Source: Paenibacillus farraposensis
GTDB taxonomy: Bacteria > Bacillota > Bacilli > Paenibacillales > Paenibacillaceae
Length of the DNA: 64,000 nt
Direction: 5' to 3'
NCBI RefSeq assembly: GCF_020736845.1
Contig: NZ_JAFFQR010000112.1
Coordinates: 1,008,451-1,072,450, forward strand
Of this stretch, positions 25,524 through 34,326 are shown piece by piece. The notes under the pieces are model-generated. The model worked only from the letters and a program-made list of their open reading frames with translations, was not told where the DNA came from and did not search any database. Positions within the stretch are counted from its first letter, which is position 1. Each line of letters begins with the position of its first letter. A program made the translations under genes and the position numbers.

Positions 25524-26128
25524 TTAATATTCAGTATTTCCGGACTCGCTTGTGTTGCTGGATTTAAAGCCCTTGAACAATTGCTTCACATTGTGATAAC
25601 GAGTGTTTGTAATTCTGGCCGAACTGCTAGAGGAGTCCGTTCTAGAGATTGAATCCTTTACGTTGGAAATATCGGAGTTATCCAGTCTTTTACATTCATT
25701 TGGAACACTTTGTCATAGGCATGGAACGCTCCACCCCCCGTAATGTTTACCGTGCCTGATTTTTTGAGCGTCAATGCATCTTCACCTACATCTGCCCACG
25801 TTACGTTGGAGATGGTGCCGTTGCCATAGACATGCACACTATCCGCAGCAGGCGCAGCGATGATCACATTTTTCAGTGTTGCATTATTTTCAAGCTTGAA
25901 AATAGGCTTTTGAGACTCTTTCTGGCTTCCGTCCCCCAGGGTATCGGGATCAGCCACTACGGTCTTCCCTTTACCATCGTAAACTTCTCCGGCTTTGACA
26001 ACGATGGTCTTATGAACGACTTCCGGAGCTGCATGAGCAGAATAATTGCCGACAAATAAAGCAACCAGCATACCTGATAAAGCAATACTCATTCCCTTTT
26101 TCAATACTTTGGCTGTTTTTGTATTCAT
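25524..26128 (-). pseudogene. Secreted pectate lyase family 3, internal deletion
   Basis: A signal peptide (to YSAHA) and the PL3 N-terminal helix are intact: GKTVVADPDTLGDGSQ, FKLENNATLKNVII, DSVHVYGNGTISNVTWADVG, EDALTLKKSG. After FQMN the frame reads VKDWITPIFPT and stops at 25658. The normal C-terminal sequence reappears in another frame: DSISRTDSSSSSARITNTRY up to SSNTSESGNTEY, stop 25524. About 30 codons with the usual catalytic-site strand (the GKLVRQNGG region) are missing. The lyase is therefore probably inactive unless the truncated 156-residue form folds. Confidence 0.75.
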
Positions 26129-26524
26129 TTTAATTCACCCCCCTTGCGCAATGAACCCATAAACCGATACACGTCTGTGGTTATTATGCAAGTAATTACA
26201 TATGTATATTTGGTATTGGTTTCAAAGTAATAGATTAATAGTTATTAAGAAACACAAAATGTAAATACAGTGATTGCATTTACATTTTATACAACTCCAT
26301 TATATTAGTTTTCCAGTAATATCAATATATAATTTGGCAAATTGTGCATAAAGGACTTCATGACCAGCCATCTATGCTCTCTATCATCTTATGGTGATGA
26401 ATGCCAAGTCAACTTGTGCCTTGCTTCCGATATGATCTATGCTACTTGAATGCGACGTTTGATCAACGTATAATGTATTTAGTGCTTTGAAGCGTTACAT
26501 CTCAACATTACTGGTGAGAAAAGA
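26129..26524. other. Divergent intergenic region between the pel pseudogene and aroK
   Basis: About 395 nt, very AT-rich, presumably with promoters for both sides. I found no riboswitch, clear cre site or small gene. Confidence 0.5.
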
Positions 26525-27106
26525 GTGGTTAGGGTGCAAAACAACAGAGAGGTTCCATTAAGAGAGCAAAATATTGTGCTCATTGGTTTTATGGGCGTAG
26601 GCAAAACAACGATTGGTTCCCATCTTGCGCGCAAGCTGTATCGGGATTTCGTGGATATTGACCAGGAAATTGAACAAGAATATAACATGCCCACAACGGA
26701 GATTTTCAAAACATACGGAGAGCAGCGGTTCCGTGAAATTGAAAAAGAGCATATTCTGAAGTTGTGCAGCAACACCCGCCTCAAAATCATTTCCGTTGGC
26801 GGAGGTGCATTTTTGCAGGAAGAAGTGAAGCAGGCTTGTCTGGCTTCATCCATCGTTTTCTTCCTGGATTTGAATTGGAATTCCTGGAAAGATCGGCTCA
26901 AGATGCTGATTGATACCCGTCCTAATCTACAAAGCAAGACGTTGGAGGAGATTGAAGAGCTCTTCCATTCCCGGCAAAATATTTATGCGGTAAATCACTC
27001 CAAGATCGACACGGATCAGCTGGATGCGGAAGAAGTCGCTGACTATATTATCCAAACGCTAAATCTGGGTTGGGAGTTGTATGAGCCAACTCGGGGGTTG
27101 AATTAA
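26525..27106 (+). CDS. aroK: Shikimate kinase
   Basis: 193 residues. Walker A GFMGVGKTT at about residues 21-29, then VDIDQEIEQEYNMPTTEIF, the shikimate-binding RFREIEKEHI, and GGGAFLQEEV. The lid region has RPNLQSKTLEE. It phosphorylates shikimate at the 3-hydroxyl in aromatic amino acid synthesis. The start is uncertain: GTG at 26525 or 26534, neither with a strong RBS. It ends convergently against aroD, a terminator between them. The next pathway enzyme (aroA) is not here. Confidence 0.9.
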   Translation: MVRVQNNREVPLREQNIVLIGFMGVGKTTIGSHLARKLYRDFVDIDQEIEQEYNMPTTEIFKTYGEQRFREIEKEHILKLCSNTRLKIISVGGGAFLQEEVKQACLASSIVFFLDLNWNSWKDRLKMLIDTRPNLQSKTLEEIEELFHSRQNIYAVNHSKIDTDQLDAEEVADYIIQTLNLGWELYEPTRGLN

Positions 27107-27117
27107 GAACTATAACA

Positions 27118-27162
27118 AAGGAAGGCCCAACGATGTAATTGCATGGGGGCCTTCCTTTTTTT
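27118..27162. terminator. Terminator between convergent aroK and aroD
   Basis: AAGGAAGGCCC ... GGGCCTTCCTT perfect 11-bp stem with T7 on the plus side. Confidence 0.9.
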
Positions 27163-27207
27163 GCTCATAACGGATGCACGGCTTACCGCCAGCATGCCAT
27201 GTATCTT

Positions 27208-27972
27208 TTAAGCGTGACGATGTAGCACCGTCAATATCTCTCTCAGTTCGGTGACAGGAATCTGGCCCGGTGCGGAAGCTTTTTGGGCTGCCCCGAAGGT
27301 TAGAGCCGAACCGAACAGTTCCCCTGTCAGACGGCTCACGACACCTTTTCCCGCCATCGACATCGTAATAATAGGTCGATCCGCGTATTCCTCCGCCATC
27401 GTGCGCGTTGCATCGAGCAAGGTCAGCACATCGGCTGTATTAGTCGGCATAACCGCTATTTTGGGCAGATCGCCTCCCAATTCCTGTGCCTTGCGCAACC
27501 GGGATATAATTTCCCCCTTTGGTGGGGTTTTATGGAAATCATGGTTGGATATGATCACAGCCACTTTATGCTGATGCGCAGCTTTCACCAGCGTTTTCAC
27601 GTCTGCTTCCTCATTGAAAAGCTCCACATCAATGATATCTACTTGTCCCGTCTCCGCTATAGCGCGGTTTAATTTTACATAACTTGCCGCATTGATCTCC
27701 TTTTTCCCGCCCTCCCGGGCACTGCGAAACGTAAAGACGAGCGGAATATTCGCTAAAATGGACCGAATCTCCTTCAAGGCAGCCTTAACTTGTTCTAGAT
27801 CCTCCACATGCTCAAAAAAATCGACTCTCCACTCGACGATATCCAGATCGAGTGTACGCAAATATGCAGCCTCTTCCTTCAATTGCTCCAACGTTTCTCC
27901 CACCATGGGAACACAGATTTTAGGTGCTCCCTCGCCGATTCGTATATCTTTCACCTTTACGATTTTTGCCAT
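27208..27972 (-). CDS. aroD: Type I 3-dehydroquinate dehydratase
   Basis: 254 residues from ATG at 27972 with GAGGAGTGAG upstream. Type I marks: EWRVDFFEHV, catalytic His144 in ISNHDFHKTP, Schiff-base Lys171 in LPKIAVMP, and SMAGKGVVSRLTGELFGSAL at the end. It converts 3-dehydroquinate to 3-dehydroshikimate. Its arrangement tail-to-tail with aroK is not that of a classical aro operon. Confidence 0.95.
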   Translation of the reverse strand: MAKIVKVKDIRIGEGAPKICVPMVGETLEQLKEEAAYLRTLDLDIVEWRVDFFEHVEDLEQVKAALKEIRSILANIPLVFTFRSAREGGKKEINAASYVKLNRAIAETGQVDIIDVELFNEEADVKTLVKAAHQHKVAVIISNHDFHKTPPKGEIISRLRKAQELGGDLPKIAVMPTNTADVLTLLDATRTMAEEYADRPIITMSMAGKGVVSRLTGELFGSALTFGAAQKASAPGQIPVTELREILTVLHRHA

Positions 27973-28065
27973 ATTGATCTCACTCCTCAACCTCAATTTT
28001 CAAGTCGTCATTTACAATATTTCATAGTATAACGCATTCCAATGAACCATGCCCTGGTTTGTTGA

Positions 28066-28263
28066 TTACTCCGTATCAAGCACGATTTGAGAGGATAATT
28101 TGCGATGTACTGAAAAAACGGCACTGTACCGGAAATTAACAAACAGTGCCAGTACGATCCCCACCACATTCACAATCAGTGCCAGCACAAACACACTGGA
28201 AATTTGAGAATACTTTAACTGCTGTCCAAAAGTAGGCAGCCATATCTGCACGATATACAGCAA
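28066..28263 (-). pseudogene. Membrane protein fragment
   Basis: The minus-strand frame reads LLYIVQIWLPTFGQQLKYSQ, then SVFVLALIVNVVGIVLALFV and NFRYSAVFSV, with two probable membrane spans and a basic tail. The frame stays open about 90 nt further upstream (NIRQPYFAWLYRPA) without a convincing start or RBS. It is probably the 3' end of a lost integral membrane protein. I do not recognise the family. Confidence 0.35.
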
Positions 28264-28365
28264 CGCTGCGGGCCTGTAAAGCCAAGCAAAATAAGGCTGC
28301 CGTATATTTGCAAAATTGCAAAATCGACAACCTTTATGCTCGTGTCATATGGATCATTCAACAAA

Positions 28366-29367
28366 CTAATGCGCAGAAGTATTTTTCAAATCCGCCTCAT
28401 AACGAAGGCCAATCTGCCGTCTTGCCTCCTCCATCACTTCAGCGACTGCAAGTGAGCATTCCAGTGTGTTAATGGAGCTATTGCGTTCTCCGCTTTTCAC
28501 CAGATCTATAAACTCCTGAATTTCATAATACATCGGCTCACGTGTCTGAGCTTTTGTCAAATCCTCAATGGTGCCGTCCCGATAATGGATTTTCACCTCA
28601 TATGGCTGGCTGATTTTGTCGATCACCATCGTTCCATTCTCACCCTGAATTTCAGCAGGCAGATAGGAATCGGTAATTTTGGAATGCATGACAACTGCAT
28701 CCATATCAGGATACCGCATCACGGCACTTCCCTCACCATCGACACCGGAAGACAAGAGCACACCGACCGCACGTATCTCATCCGGTTTGCCGAACAATGC
28801 CACCATGGGGTACAAGCAATACACCCCCAAATCCATCAGGGAACCATTAGAAAAGGCCGGATTGAAGGCATTTAATACGTTTCCTTGCTTAAAAGCATCA
28901 AACCGTGAGGAGTATTGACAGTAGCTTGCAAAATAACGCCGAACCCGGCCTATTTTATACAGATGGTCCTTGATGATGCTAAAGTTGGGCATCAGCGTGG
29001 ATTTAACCGCTTCCATCAACAGAACATCATTATTATGTGCGGCTTCGATCATGCTCCGCACCTCCGTTGCATTCGAAGCAAACGGCTTCTCACACAACAC
29101 ATGCTTTCCAAGATTCATACACAAAATCGCCTGCTCTGCATGAAAGGAATTAGGACTGGCAATATATACGGCATCCACCTGATCACTCGCGGCCATTTGG
29201 GCCAGGTCTGTAAAAACCTCCGGTTGGCTGTTATATTTGGCAGCAAAGGCTTTGCCTTTATCTTCCGTTCGTGAGTACACCGCGGTCAGGGAAAATTCGT
29301 CCGTCTCTATCGCGGCTTGAATAAACCTTTCCGTTATCCAGTTGGTTCCAATAACCCCAAAACGCAT
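28366..29367 (-). CDS. Gfo/Idh/MocA family oxidoreductase
   Basis: 333 residues from ATG at 29367 (GGGAAGGATGGG upstream). N-terminal Rossmann loop GVIGTNWITERFI (GxxGxx with N-W in place of G-x). VDAVYIASPNSFHAEQAI and HVLCEKPFASNA supply the conserved EKP lysine motif. The C-terminal alpha/beta domain has GSLMDLGVYCLYPMVALFGK with the Asp/His-type position replaced by Tyr. It likely oxidises a sugar or cyclitol. It is monocistronic. Confidence 0.87.
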   Translation of the reverse strand: MRFGVIGTNWITERFIQAAIETDEFSLTAVYSRTEDKGKAFAAKYNSQPEVFTDLAQMAASDQVDAVYIASPNSFHAEQAILCMNLGKHVLCEKPFASNATEVRSMIEAAHNNDVLLMEAVKSTLMPNFSIIKDHLYKIGRVRRYFASYCQYSSRFDAFKQGNVLNAFNPAFSNGSLMDLGVYCLYPMVALFGKPDEIRAVGVLLSSGVDGEGSAVMRYPDMDAVVMHSKITDSYLPAEIQGENGTMVIDKISQPYEVKIHYRDGTIEDLTKAQTREPMYYEIQEFIDLVKSGERNSSINTLECSLAVAEVMEEARRQIGLRYEADLKNTSAH

Positions 29368-29491
29368 CACAATATCCCATCCTTCCCCGTGAATCATTCT
29401 CATTCAAATAGATGCTTCTATTCTCGCATTCCAGCTTAGGCTTGTCCACTATATCGCAGGTTTTTCTTGCATATCAACAGCATGTATTCAA

Positions 29492-29545
29492 CAAAAAAAG
29501 ACTGTAGTCATCAGCCCAATTATCTCTGATTGTACCACAGTCTTG
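29492..29545 (-). terminator. Terminator of the dck-dgk operon
   Basis: AAGACTGT ... ACAGTCTT with inner pairing, then T7 on the minus strand, 55 nt past the dck stop. Confidence 0.8.
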
Positions 29546-29600
29546 GTATGCTTTTTTGCTGGTTTTATATCTCCGGGCTTCGTACTGTAAGCGTGCCTCT

Positions 29601-30257
29601 TTATCCTGACTTAATAATTTTTCCTGAAATCACCTTGCCTACTTCTTCCAAAATGGCATCCATAGAAGCCCGGTCATGTACATCATATTCATCAATGTTC
29701 AGGCGCAGTACAGGGCAGGCATCGAACTCGTTGATCCACTCGGAATATCTGCGATGCATTTGCTCCCAATAGGACTTCTCGGTCTGAATCTCCATCTCGC
29801 GGCCACGTTCCTTGATCCGATTCAATATAGATGGCAAGCTGCCTTCCAGATAAATCAGCACATCCGGATGGGGGAAAAACGGTGTCATCACCATCGCTTC
29901 GAATAGACTGGTATATGTTTCGTAATCCGTCGGGTTCATCGTTCCCTGATCGGCATGCATTTTCGCAAAAATGCCTGTGTCCTCATAAATGGAACGATCC
30001 TGTACAAAACCTCCGCCGGATAAGAAAATATTTTTTTGCTCTTTGAAACGTTCAGCGAGAAAATAAATTTGCAGATGAAAGCTCCATCTTTCGAAATCGT
30101 GATAAAACTTTTCCAGATACGGATTATGATCAACCTGCTCCAAAGAGGTTTTAAAGCCAAGACGTTCAGCCAAAGCAGCCGTAAGCGTCGATTTCCCTAC
30201 ACCCACCGTGCCTGCTACCGTAATCAGGGCATTCGCGGGAATGTTGTATTTATTCAT
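29601..30257 (-). CDS. dck: Deoxyadenosine/deoxycytidine kinase
   Basis: 218 residues, very similar to B. subtilis Dck (YaaF): P-loop AGTVGVGKST, SLEQVDHNPYLEKFYHDFER with the base-binding acidic residues, FVQDRSIYEDTGIFAKMHAD, and RIKERGREMEIQT as lid. It salvages deoxycytidine and deoxyadenosine. The start overlaps the dgk stop by 4 nt (ATGA), so translation is coupled. Confidence 0.93.
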   Translation of the reverse strand: MNKYNIPANALITVAGTVGVGKSTLTAALAERLGFKTSLEQVDHNPYLEKFYHDFERWSFHLQIYFLAERFKEQKNIFLSGGGFVQDRSIYEDTGIFAKMHADQGTMNPTDYETYTSLFEAMVMTPFFPHPDVLIYLEGSLPSILNRIKERGREMEIQTEKSYWEQMHRRYSEWINEFDACPVLRLNIDEYDVHDRASMDAILEEVGKVISGKIIKSG

Positions 30258-30877
30258 TGTATAAGCTCCTTTACATCAGAAACAATCAGTTCGAACTGTG
30301 CCTGGTTGTCTACAAAATCAATCTCATTCCCGTTTATGGTCAATATTCGGAGTGAAGGGGATTGTTCCGCAAGAAACTGAATGCCTTTATCATAATCTGT
30401 AATTAGTTGCTCCAGATAGGCGGGGTCCATGTCCTGTTCAAAGGGACGAGCCCGCTTACGAATTCTGCCCAACAAAGTGTCCAAATTGGCTCGAATATAA
30501 ATAATTATGTCCGGCTTAGGCATATCATCCGTAAGCAGATGATAGATTTGGCGATATTTTTCGAGCTTTACTCCTTTAAGTGTACGTTCGGCAAAAATCA
30601 GATTCTTGTAGATATGATAGTCGGAAATAACAGGCTGAGCCTTCCCGATATATTGCAGACCGGTGTCCTCCAGTTGCTTATAGCGGTTGCAGAGAAAGAA
30701 CATTTCCAGCTGAAAGCTCCACTCGTCTATATTTTGATAAAATTTGTCGAGAAACGGGTTTTCCTCAACAATTTCTTTAATGATCGGTATATGCAGCTCA
30801 GTCGAAAGCATCGAAGCCAATGTTGTTTTACCTGCTCCAATTGGCCCTTCAACAGCTATAAATGGGGCTTGTTTCAT
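30254..30877 (-). CDS. dgk: Deoxyguanosine kinase
   Basis: 207 residues, matching B. subtilis Dgk (YaaG): P-loop EGPIGAGKTT, IVEENPFLDKFYQNIDEWSF, QPVISDYHIYKNLIFAERTL, and lid RIRKRARPFEQDM. Phosphorylates deoxyguanosine and related purines for dNTP salvage. First gene of the two-gene kinase operon. Confidence 0.93.
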   Translation of the reverse strand: MKQAPFIAVEGPIGAGKTTLASMLSTELHIPIIKEIVEENPFLDKFYQNIDEWSFQLEMFFLCNRYKQLEDTGLQYIGKAQPVISDYHIYKNLIFAERTLKGVKLEKYRQIYHLLTDDMPKPDIIIYIRANLDTLLGRIRKRARPFEQDMDPAYLEQLITDYDKGIQFLAEQSPSLRILTINGNEIDFVDNQAQFELIVSDVKELIQ

Positions 30878-30978
30878 GCGGTTCCGTTCCTCCTTGTACT
30901 CCAGTCCATCCTGTGGATAACTACCCTATTGTATCACAAGGCTGTATGCTAAAGGCATATCAAATCTAGGGATAGAAC

Positions 30979-31024
30979 AAAAAAACAGAGCTGCTATTTC
31001 TTGCTTCATAGCCATCTCTGTTTC
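30979..31024 (-). terminator. Terminator of the des-desKR operon
   Basis: AACAGAG ... CTCTGTT with inner GGCTAT/ATAGC pairing and a T7 tail on the minus strand, just after desR. Confidence 0.8.
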
Positions 31025-31048
31025 TGCTCAAATATTTCTGCCTGCCAC

Positions 31049-31648
31049 TCATTTAAACCAGCCTTTTTCATTAAAACGTGTAATTGCCTCAATCCGGTTG
31101 CTGACACCCAACTTATCAAGAATGACTGAGATGTAATTACGTACCGTCCCTGTCGTTAAATACAGTTCACCGGCAATCTCCTTCGTGTTCTTCCCGTCAG
31201 CAATGAGCGCCAATACGGTCTTTTCACGCTCTGTAAGCGGATTGACTTCGGCATAGGCATCATCCACCAGTTCTGGTGCGTAAATGCGACGGCCTGCTAA
31301 AATGCTGCGAATGGAGGAAGCCAGCTCTTCACTGGGGCTATCCTTGAGTAAATAGCCGTGTGTACCTGCCTTAATGGCCCGTTCAAAATATCCGGGGCGA
31401 GCAAATGTAGTTAGAATCATCACTTTGCAGTTCAAGCCCTTGAGCTCTTCAGCCGCATCCAATCCACTCTTTATCGGCATTTCGATGTCCATGATGCATA
31501 TATCTGGCTGGTGCAGCTTGACCAGTTCTATAGCCTCTTCCCCATTACTCGCTTTTCCGACTACTTTCATATCCTCTTCCAAGTCCAGCAGCGAAGCCAG
31601 AGCACCCAGCAGCATTCGTTGGTCTTCCGCAATGACAATTCGAATCAT
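31049..31648 (-). CDS. desR: Cold-sensing response regulator DesR
   Basis: 199 residues, NarL/FixJ type. Receiver with phospho-acceptor Asp54 (ICIMDIEMP), Thr in ILTTFAR and Lys in YLLKDSP. C-terminal LuxR helix-turn-helix: PLTEREKTVLALIADGKNTK, TVRNYISVILDKL. The overlap with desK and the adjacent desaturase identify it as DesR. On cooling, DesK phosphorylates it and it activates des. Confidence 0.92.
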   Translation of the reverse strand: MIRIVIAEDQRMLLGALASLLDLEEDMKVVGKASNGEEAIELVKLHQPDICIMDIEMPIKSGLDAAEELKGLNCKVMILTTFARPGYFERAIKAGTHGYLLKDSPSEELASSIRSILAGRRIYAPELVDDAYAEVNPLTEREKTVLALIADGKNTKEIAGELYLTTGTVRNYISVILDKLGVSNRIEAITRFNEKGWFK

Positions 31649-32778
31649 CGCTCCACCTCCTCGTCTGGCTTTTCAGTGATATTGGGCACTTTAATGACCA
31701 GGGTCGTTCCCTGATCTGAATGCAGTTCCATGCATCCATTCACAAATTCAAGTCTTTCTTTTATTCCTTGCAGACCATGTCCCCGAAAAATTGCATGTTC
31801 TCCCATAACACCGATCCCATTATCCTGAATCCGAAGGGTCAATTCCTTGCGAGACGGCTCAATGATAATGGAACAGGCGGTGGCTCCGCTGTGCTTAACC
31901 ACATTGGTCACCGCCTCCTTCATACACATACTGAGCACATTTTCGTTCATTAATGAAGTATGCTTCAGCTTCGCGTCGCCCTCCAGAGTCAATTCAATAT
32001 GTGCAGCCTTTAAAATCTGCCGAATACGCAATAGCTCGTCCTCTAATCGCATGCCGCGCATTTGAGTCACCATTTCCCGTACTTCTTTCAACGCGCTTCT
32101 CGCCGTAAGCCGGACATCGTTAATTTCAACACGAGCCCGCTCCGGGTACTGATCTATCAGTTTGCCCGCCAGATCGCTCTTCAACCCGATGAGTGATAAC
32201 TTCTGACCCAAGGTATCGTGCAGGTCACGTGCAATTCTCTGCCGCTCCTCCAGCTTAATCAATTCCGATATTTTCTTATTGGCATCCTCTAATTGTACTT
32301 GAAGCCGATCACTTTTGTTACGATTAAAATTCGTGATCGGAAGAAGAATCACACCAATTAGATTGAGCAAAATGAAGGGAATCTGCTTAATAAAAACAGG
32401 ATTTTCAGAAACAAAACCATAATTGATCAGTCCAATGGTAACAATCATCAGAACAATATACAGCGTCATGAATGCGGCTTTACTTTTAATATTACCGATC
32501 AGATAAGCGATAAATATGGAAAAATACATATAGCTGAACAGCAGCGTCATGGTAATCGATATAACAATCTGTACACTGGTCCAGAAGTATATCAGCCAGC
32601 CCTGCGAGACAAAAGCCAGAACATAACAAGCAGAAAACACCAAAATAATGGCGGTGCCCAGAATAATATGACTTGTAGAGGAGGAACTGAAATAGTAGAA
32701 GGGCAGGATATAAAAGACAACCCACACATAAGGGCTAAGTCCCGTATTTTTTTGGAAAATCTGATACCATTTTTGCAT
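31645..32778 (-). CDS. desK: Membrane thermosensor histidine kinase DesK
   Basis: 377 residues from ATG at 32778, close to the B. subtilis length of 370. The N-terminus has about five membrane spans. The HisKA_3 box RQRIARDLHDTLGQKLSLIG carries the phospho-His. The ATPase domain shows EAVTNVVKHSGA and DNGIGV. It senses membrane thickness or fluidity and switches between kinase and phosphatase. Downstream of des, with a 72-nt gap, and coupled to desR by a 4-nt overlap. Confidence 0.92.
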   Translation of the reverse strand: MQKWYQIFQKNTGLSPYVWVVFYILPFYYFSSSSTSHIILGTAIILVFSACYVLAFVSQGWLIYFWTSVQIVISITMTLLFSYMYFSIFIAYLIGNIKSKAAFMTLYIVLMIVTIGLINYGFVSENPVFIKQIPFILLNLIGVILLPITNFNRNKSDRLQVQLEDANKKISELIKLEERQRIARDLHDTLGQKLSLIGLKSDLAGKLIDQYPERARVEINDVRLTARSALKEVREMVTQMRGMRLEDELLRIRQILKAAHIELTLEGDAKLKHTSLMNENVLSMCMKEAVTNVVKHSGATACSIIIEPSRKELTLRIQDNGIGVMGEHAIFRGHGLQGIKERLEFVNGCMELHSDQGTTLVIKVPNITEKPDEEVER

Positions 32779-32850
32779 TCTGCCCGCCCTTCTCTCCTTC
32801 ACAATTCTTTATCCTTTATCTTATCATATCGAAATAGGTACCAGTACTAA

Positions 32851-33906
32851 TCATTTTCTTTCCGTGCTTACTACAGATGCAGGAATCCGTTTCGTAACAG
32901 CAACACGTTTGCTCAGCAGCGGCCTCACTTGTTTAAAGGTTAAAAAGGTTTTTGTGTTTTCATCCCAAAGCCGGAACTTTAGAGATTGCAGACTGCTGCT
33001 CATAGTGATAGTGGTCGCTTTTTGTAGCAGTGGTGTTGCTTCATGCGCCTTCTCCAAATTATAATTTGGCACTTTGGGACTCAAGTGATGGACGTGATGA
33101 AAGCCGATATTCCCCGTAATCCATTGCAATATTTTAGGAAGCTTGTAATAAGAGCTGCCTTCCACGGCTGCATTGATATAGCTCCATTCTTCATCATGCT
33201 CAAAATACGAATCCTCAAACTGATGCTGCACATAAAACAGCCAGATTCCCAGCATGCCTGATACAAAAAAGATAGGCACCTGTATCAGCAGGAACGACTG
33301 CCAGCCGATAGCCCAACACAACAGTGCGTACAAGGCAACGATAGATACATTTGTGATATAAGTGTTCATTTTTTCCTTACGCTTCGCTGTTTTGACGTTA
33401 AAACGATAGGAAAGCAAAAAAGTATAGATCGGACCCAATCCGAACATAACCCAAGGATTCCGGTATATGCGATAAGCCAGCCGTATCCATATGGAAGCCT
33501 GTGCGTACTCTTCTACCGTAAGTACCCACATATCACCTGTACCTCTTTTATCGAGATTGCTGCTGGTTGCATGGTGAACCGCGTGACTATTTTTCCATTG
33601 ATGATACGGACAGAGCGTAATAACACCTGTAATCGTTCCCACAATGTCATTCAGCCTGCGGCTTTTGAAGAAGGATTGATGACCACAATCATGAAAAATG
33701 ATGAATGTCCGTACCACAAATCCCGAAGCAATAATGGTAATCGGAAGTGTCAGCCCATAGGATACCGACAGACTGAGGTAAGCGGCGTACCATAGCAGGA
33801 TCAGCGGCCCCAAAGTGTTGATGAGTTGCAGTACGCTTGATTTCGTGTTTATTTTTTCGTAAGGAGCCATATTTTTTTTTAATTGGGCTAATGAAAGTTG
33901 TGCCAT
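32851..33906 (-). CDS. des: Membrane phospholipid acyl desaturase
   Basis: 351 residues. Three histidine boxes bind the di-iron centre: HDCGH (72-76), HAVHH (108-112) and HHVHH (near residue 275). At least four membrane spans surround them. It introduces a cis double bond into acyl chains of membrane lipids at low temperature, as B. subtilis Des (delta-5). A palindromic DesR-type box lies about 125 nt upstream. Confidence 0.93.
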   Translation of the reverse strand: MAQLSLAQLKKNMAPYEKINTKSSVLQLINTLGPLILLWYAAYLSLSVSYGLTLPITIIASGFVVRTFIIFHDCGHQSFFKSRRLNDIVGTITGVITLCPYHQWKNSHAVHHATSSNLDKRGTGDMWVLTVEEYAQASIWIRLAYRIYRNPWVMFGLGPIYTFLLSYRFNVKTAKRKEKMNTYITNVSIVALYALLCWAIGWQSFLLIQVPIFFVSGMLGIWLFYVQHQFEDSYFEHDEEWSYINAAVEGSSYYKLPKILQWITGNIGFHHVHHLSPKVPNYNLEKAHEATPLLQKATTITMSSSLQSLKFRLWDENTKTFLTFKQVRPLLSKRVAVTKRIPASVVSTERK

Positions 33907-34030
33907 ACTTAATGTTGATCCTCCTTTAAAATGACGGCTGTACCTTGATCTCGCCAGACGTGCATATAGATCTTACCCCAGTATAAGGAGCTGTCTCTGG
34001 CCGCTGTAGTCATAAACGTCAGTTCAGGAG

Positions 34031-34046
34031 TATGACATTTGTCATA
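34031..34046. promoter_or_regulatory. DesR-type palindromic box in the des promoter region
   Basis: TATGACATTTGTCATA, a perfect 7-bp-arm palindrome (TATGACA/TGTCATA) about 125 nt upstream of des. It has the TGACA-TGTCA form expected of DesR sites. Confidence 0.6.
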
Positions 34047-34126
34047 TTGTTATACCCGCTTGACCCTTTACCAATCATTCGCGGGTTTATTTTCGGAAGG
34101 ATATTTGTTAAACTTAAAGCAAATAA

Positions 34127-34204
34127 CGCTGTATGTGACTGGCGAAGTCAGTGGAATAAACCACGAGGGAGCATACAAACAAAAGCGTGCCGTTCGCCTG
34201 GGAG
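34127..34204 (+). ncRNA. ZTP (pfl motif) riboswitch
   Basis: The plus strand shows the pfl core: GACTGGCGAAGTC, GTGGAATAAACCAC, then GAGGGAGCA. After a short linker comes CCGTTCGCCTGGG, the conserved 3' pseudoknot strand. ZTP riboswitches sense the purine intermediate ZMP/ZTP, which accumulates when 10-formyl-THF is short. They commonly sit upstream of folD, purH and glyA. Here it precedes folD and fchA and is followed directly by a terminator overlapping its 3' end. Confidence 0.9.
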
Positions 34205-34257
34205 AAGTATTTGCAGAGGATTCGTCTGTCTTGACGACCTTGTGCAAATACTTTTTT
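34205..34257 (+). terminator. Expression-platform terminator of the ZTP riboswitch
   Basis: AAGTATTTGC ... GCAAATACTT followed by TTTTGCG. Ligand binding to the aptamer should prevent this hairpin, allowing transcription of folD. Confidence 0.85.
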
Positions 34258-34326
34258 GCGTTTATAGGACCATGACACCCCGTTGATTCCATCAAGTGCA
34301 CGATAAATTCAGAGGAGGCTCGAACT

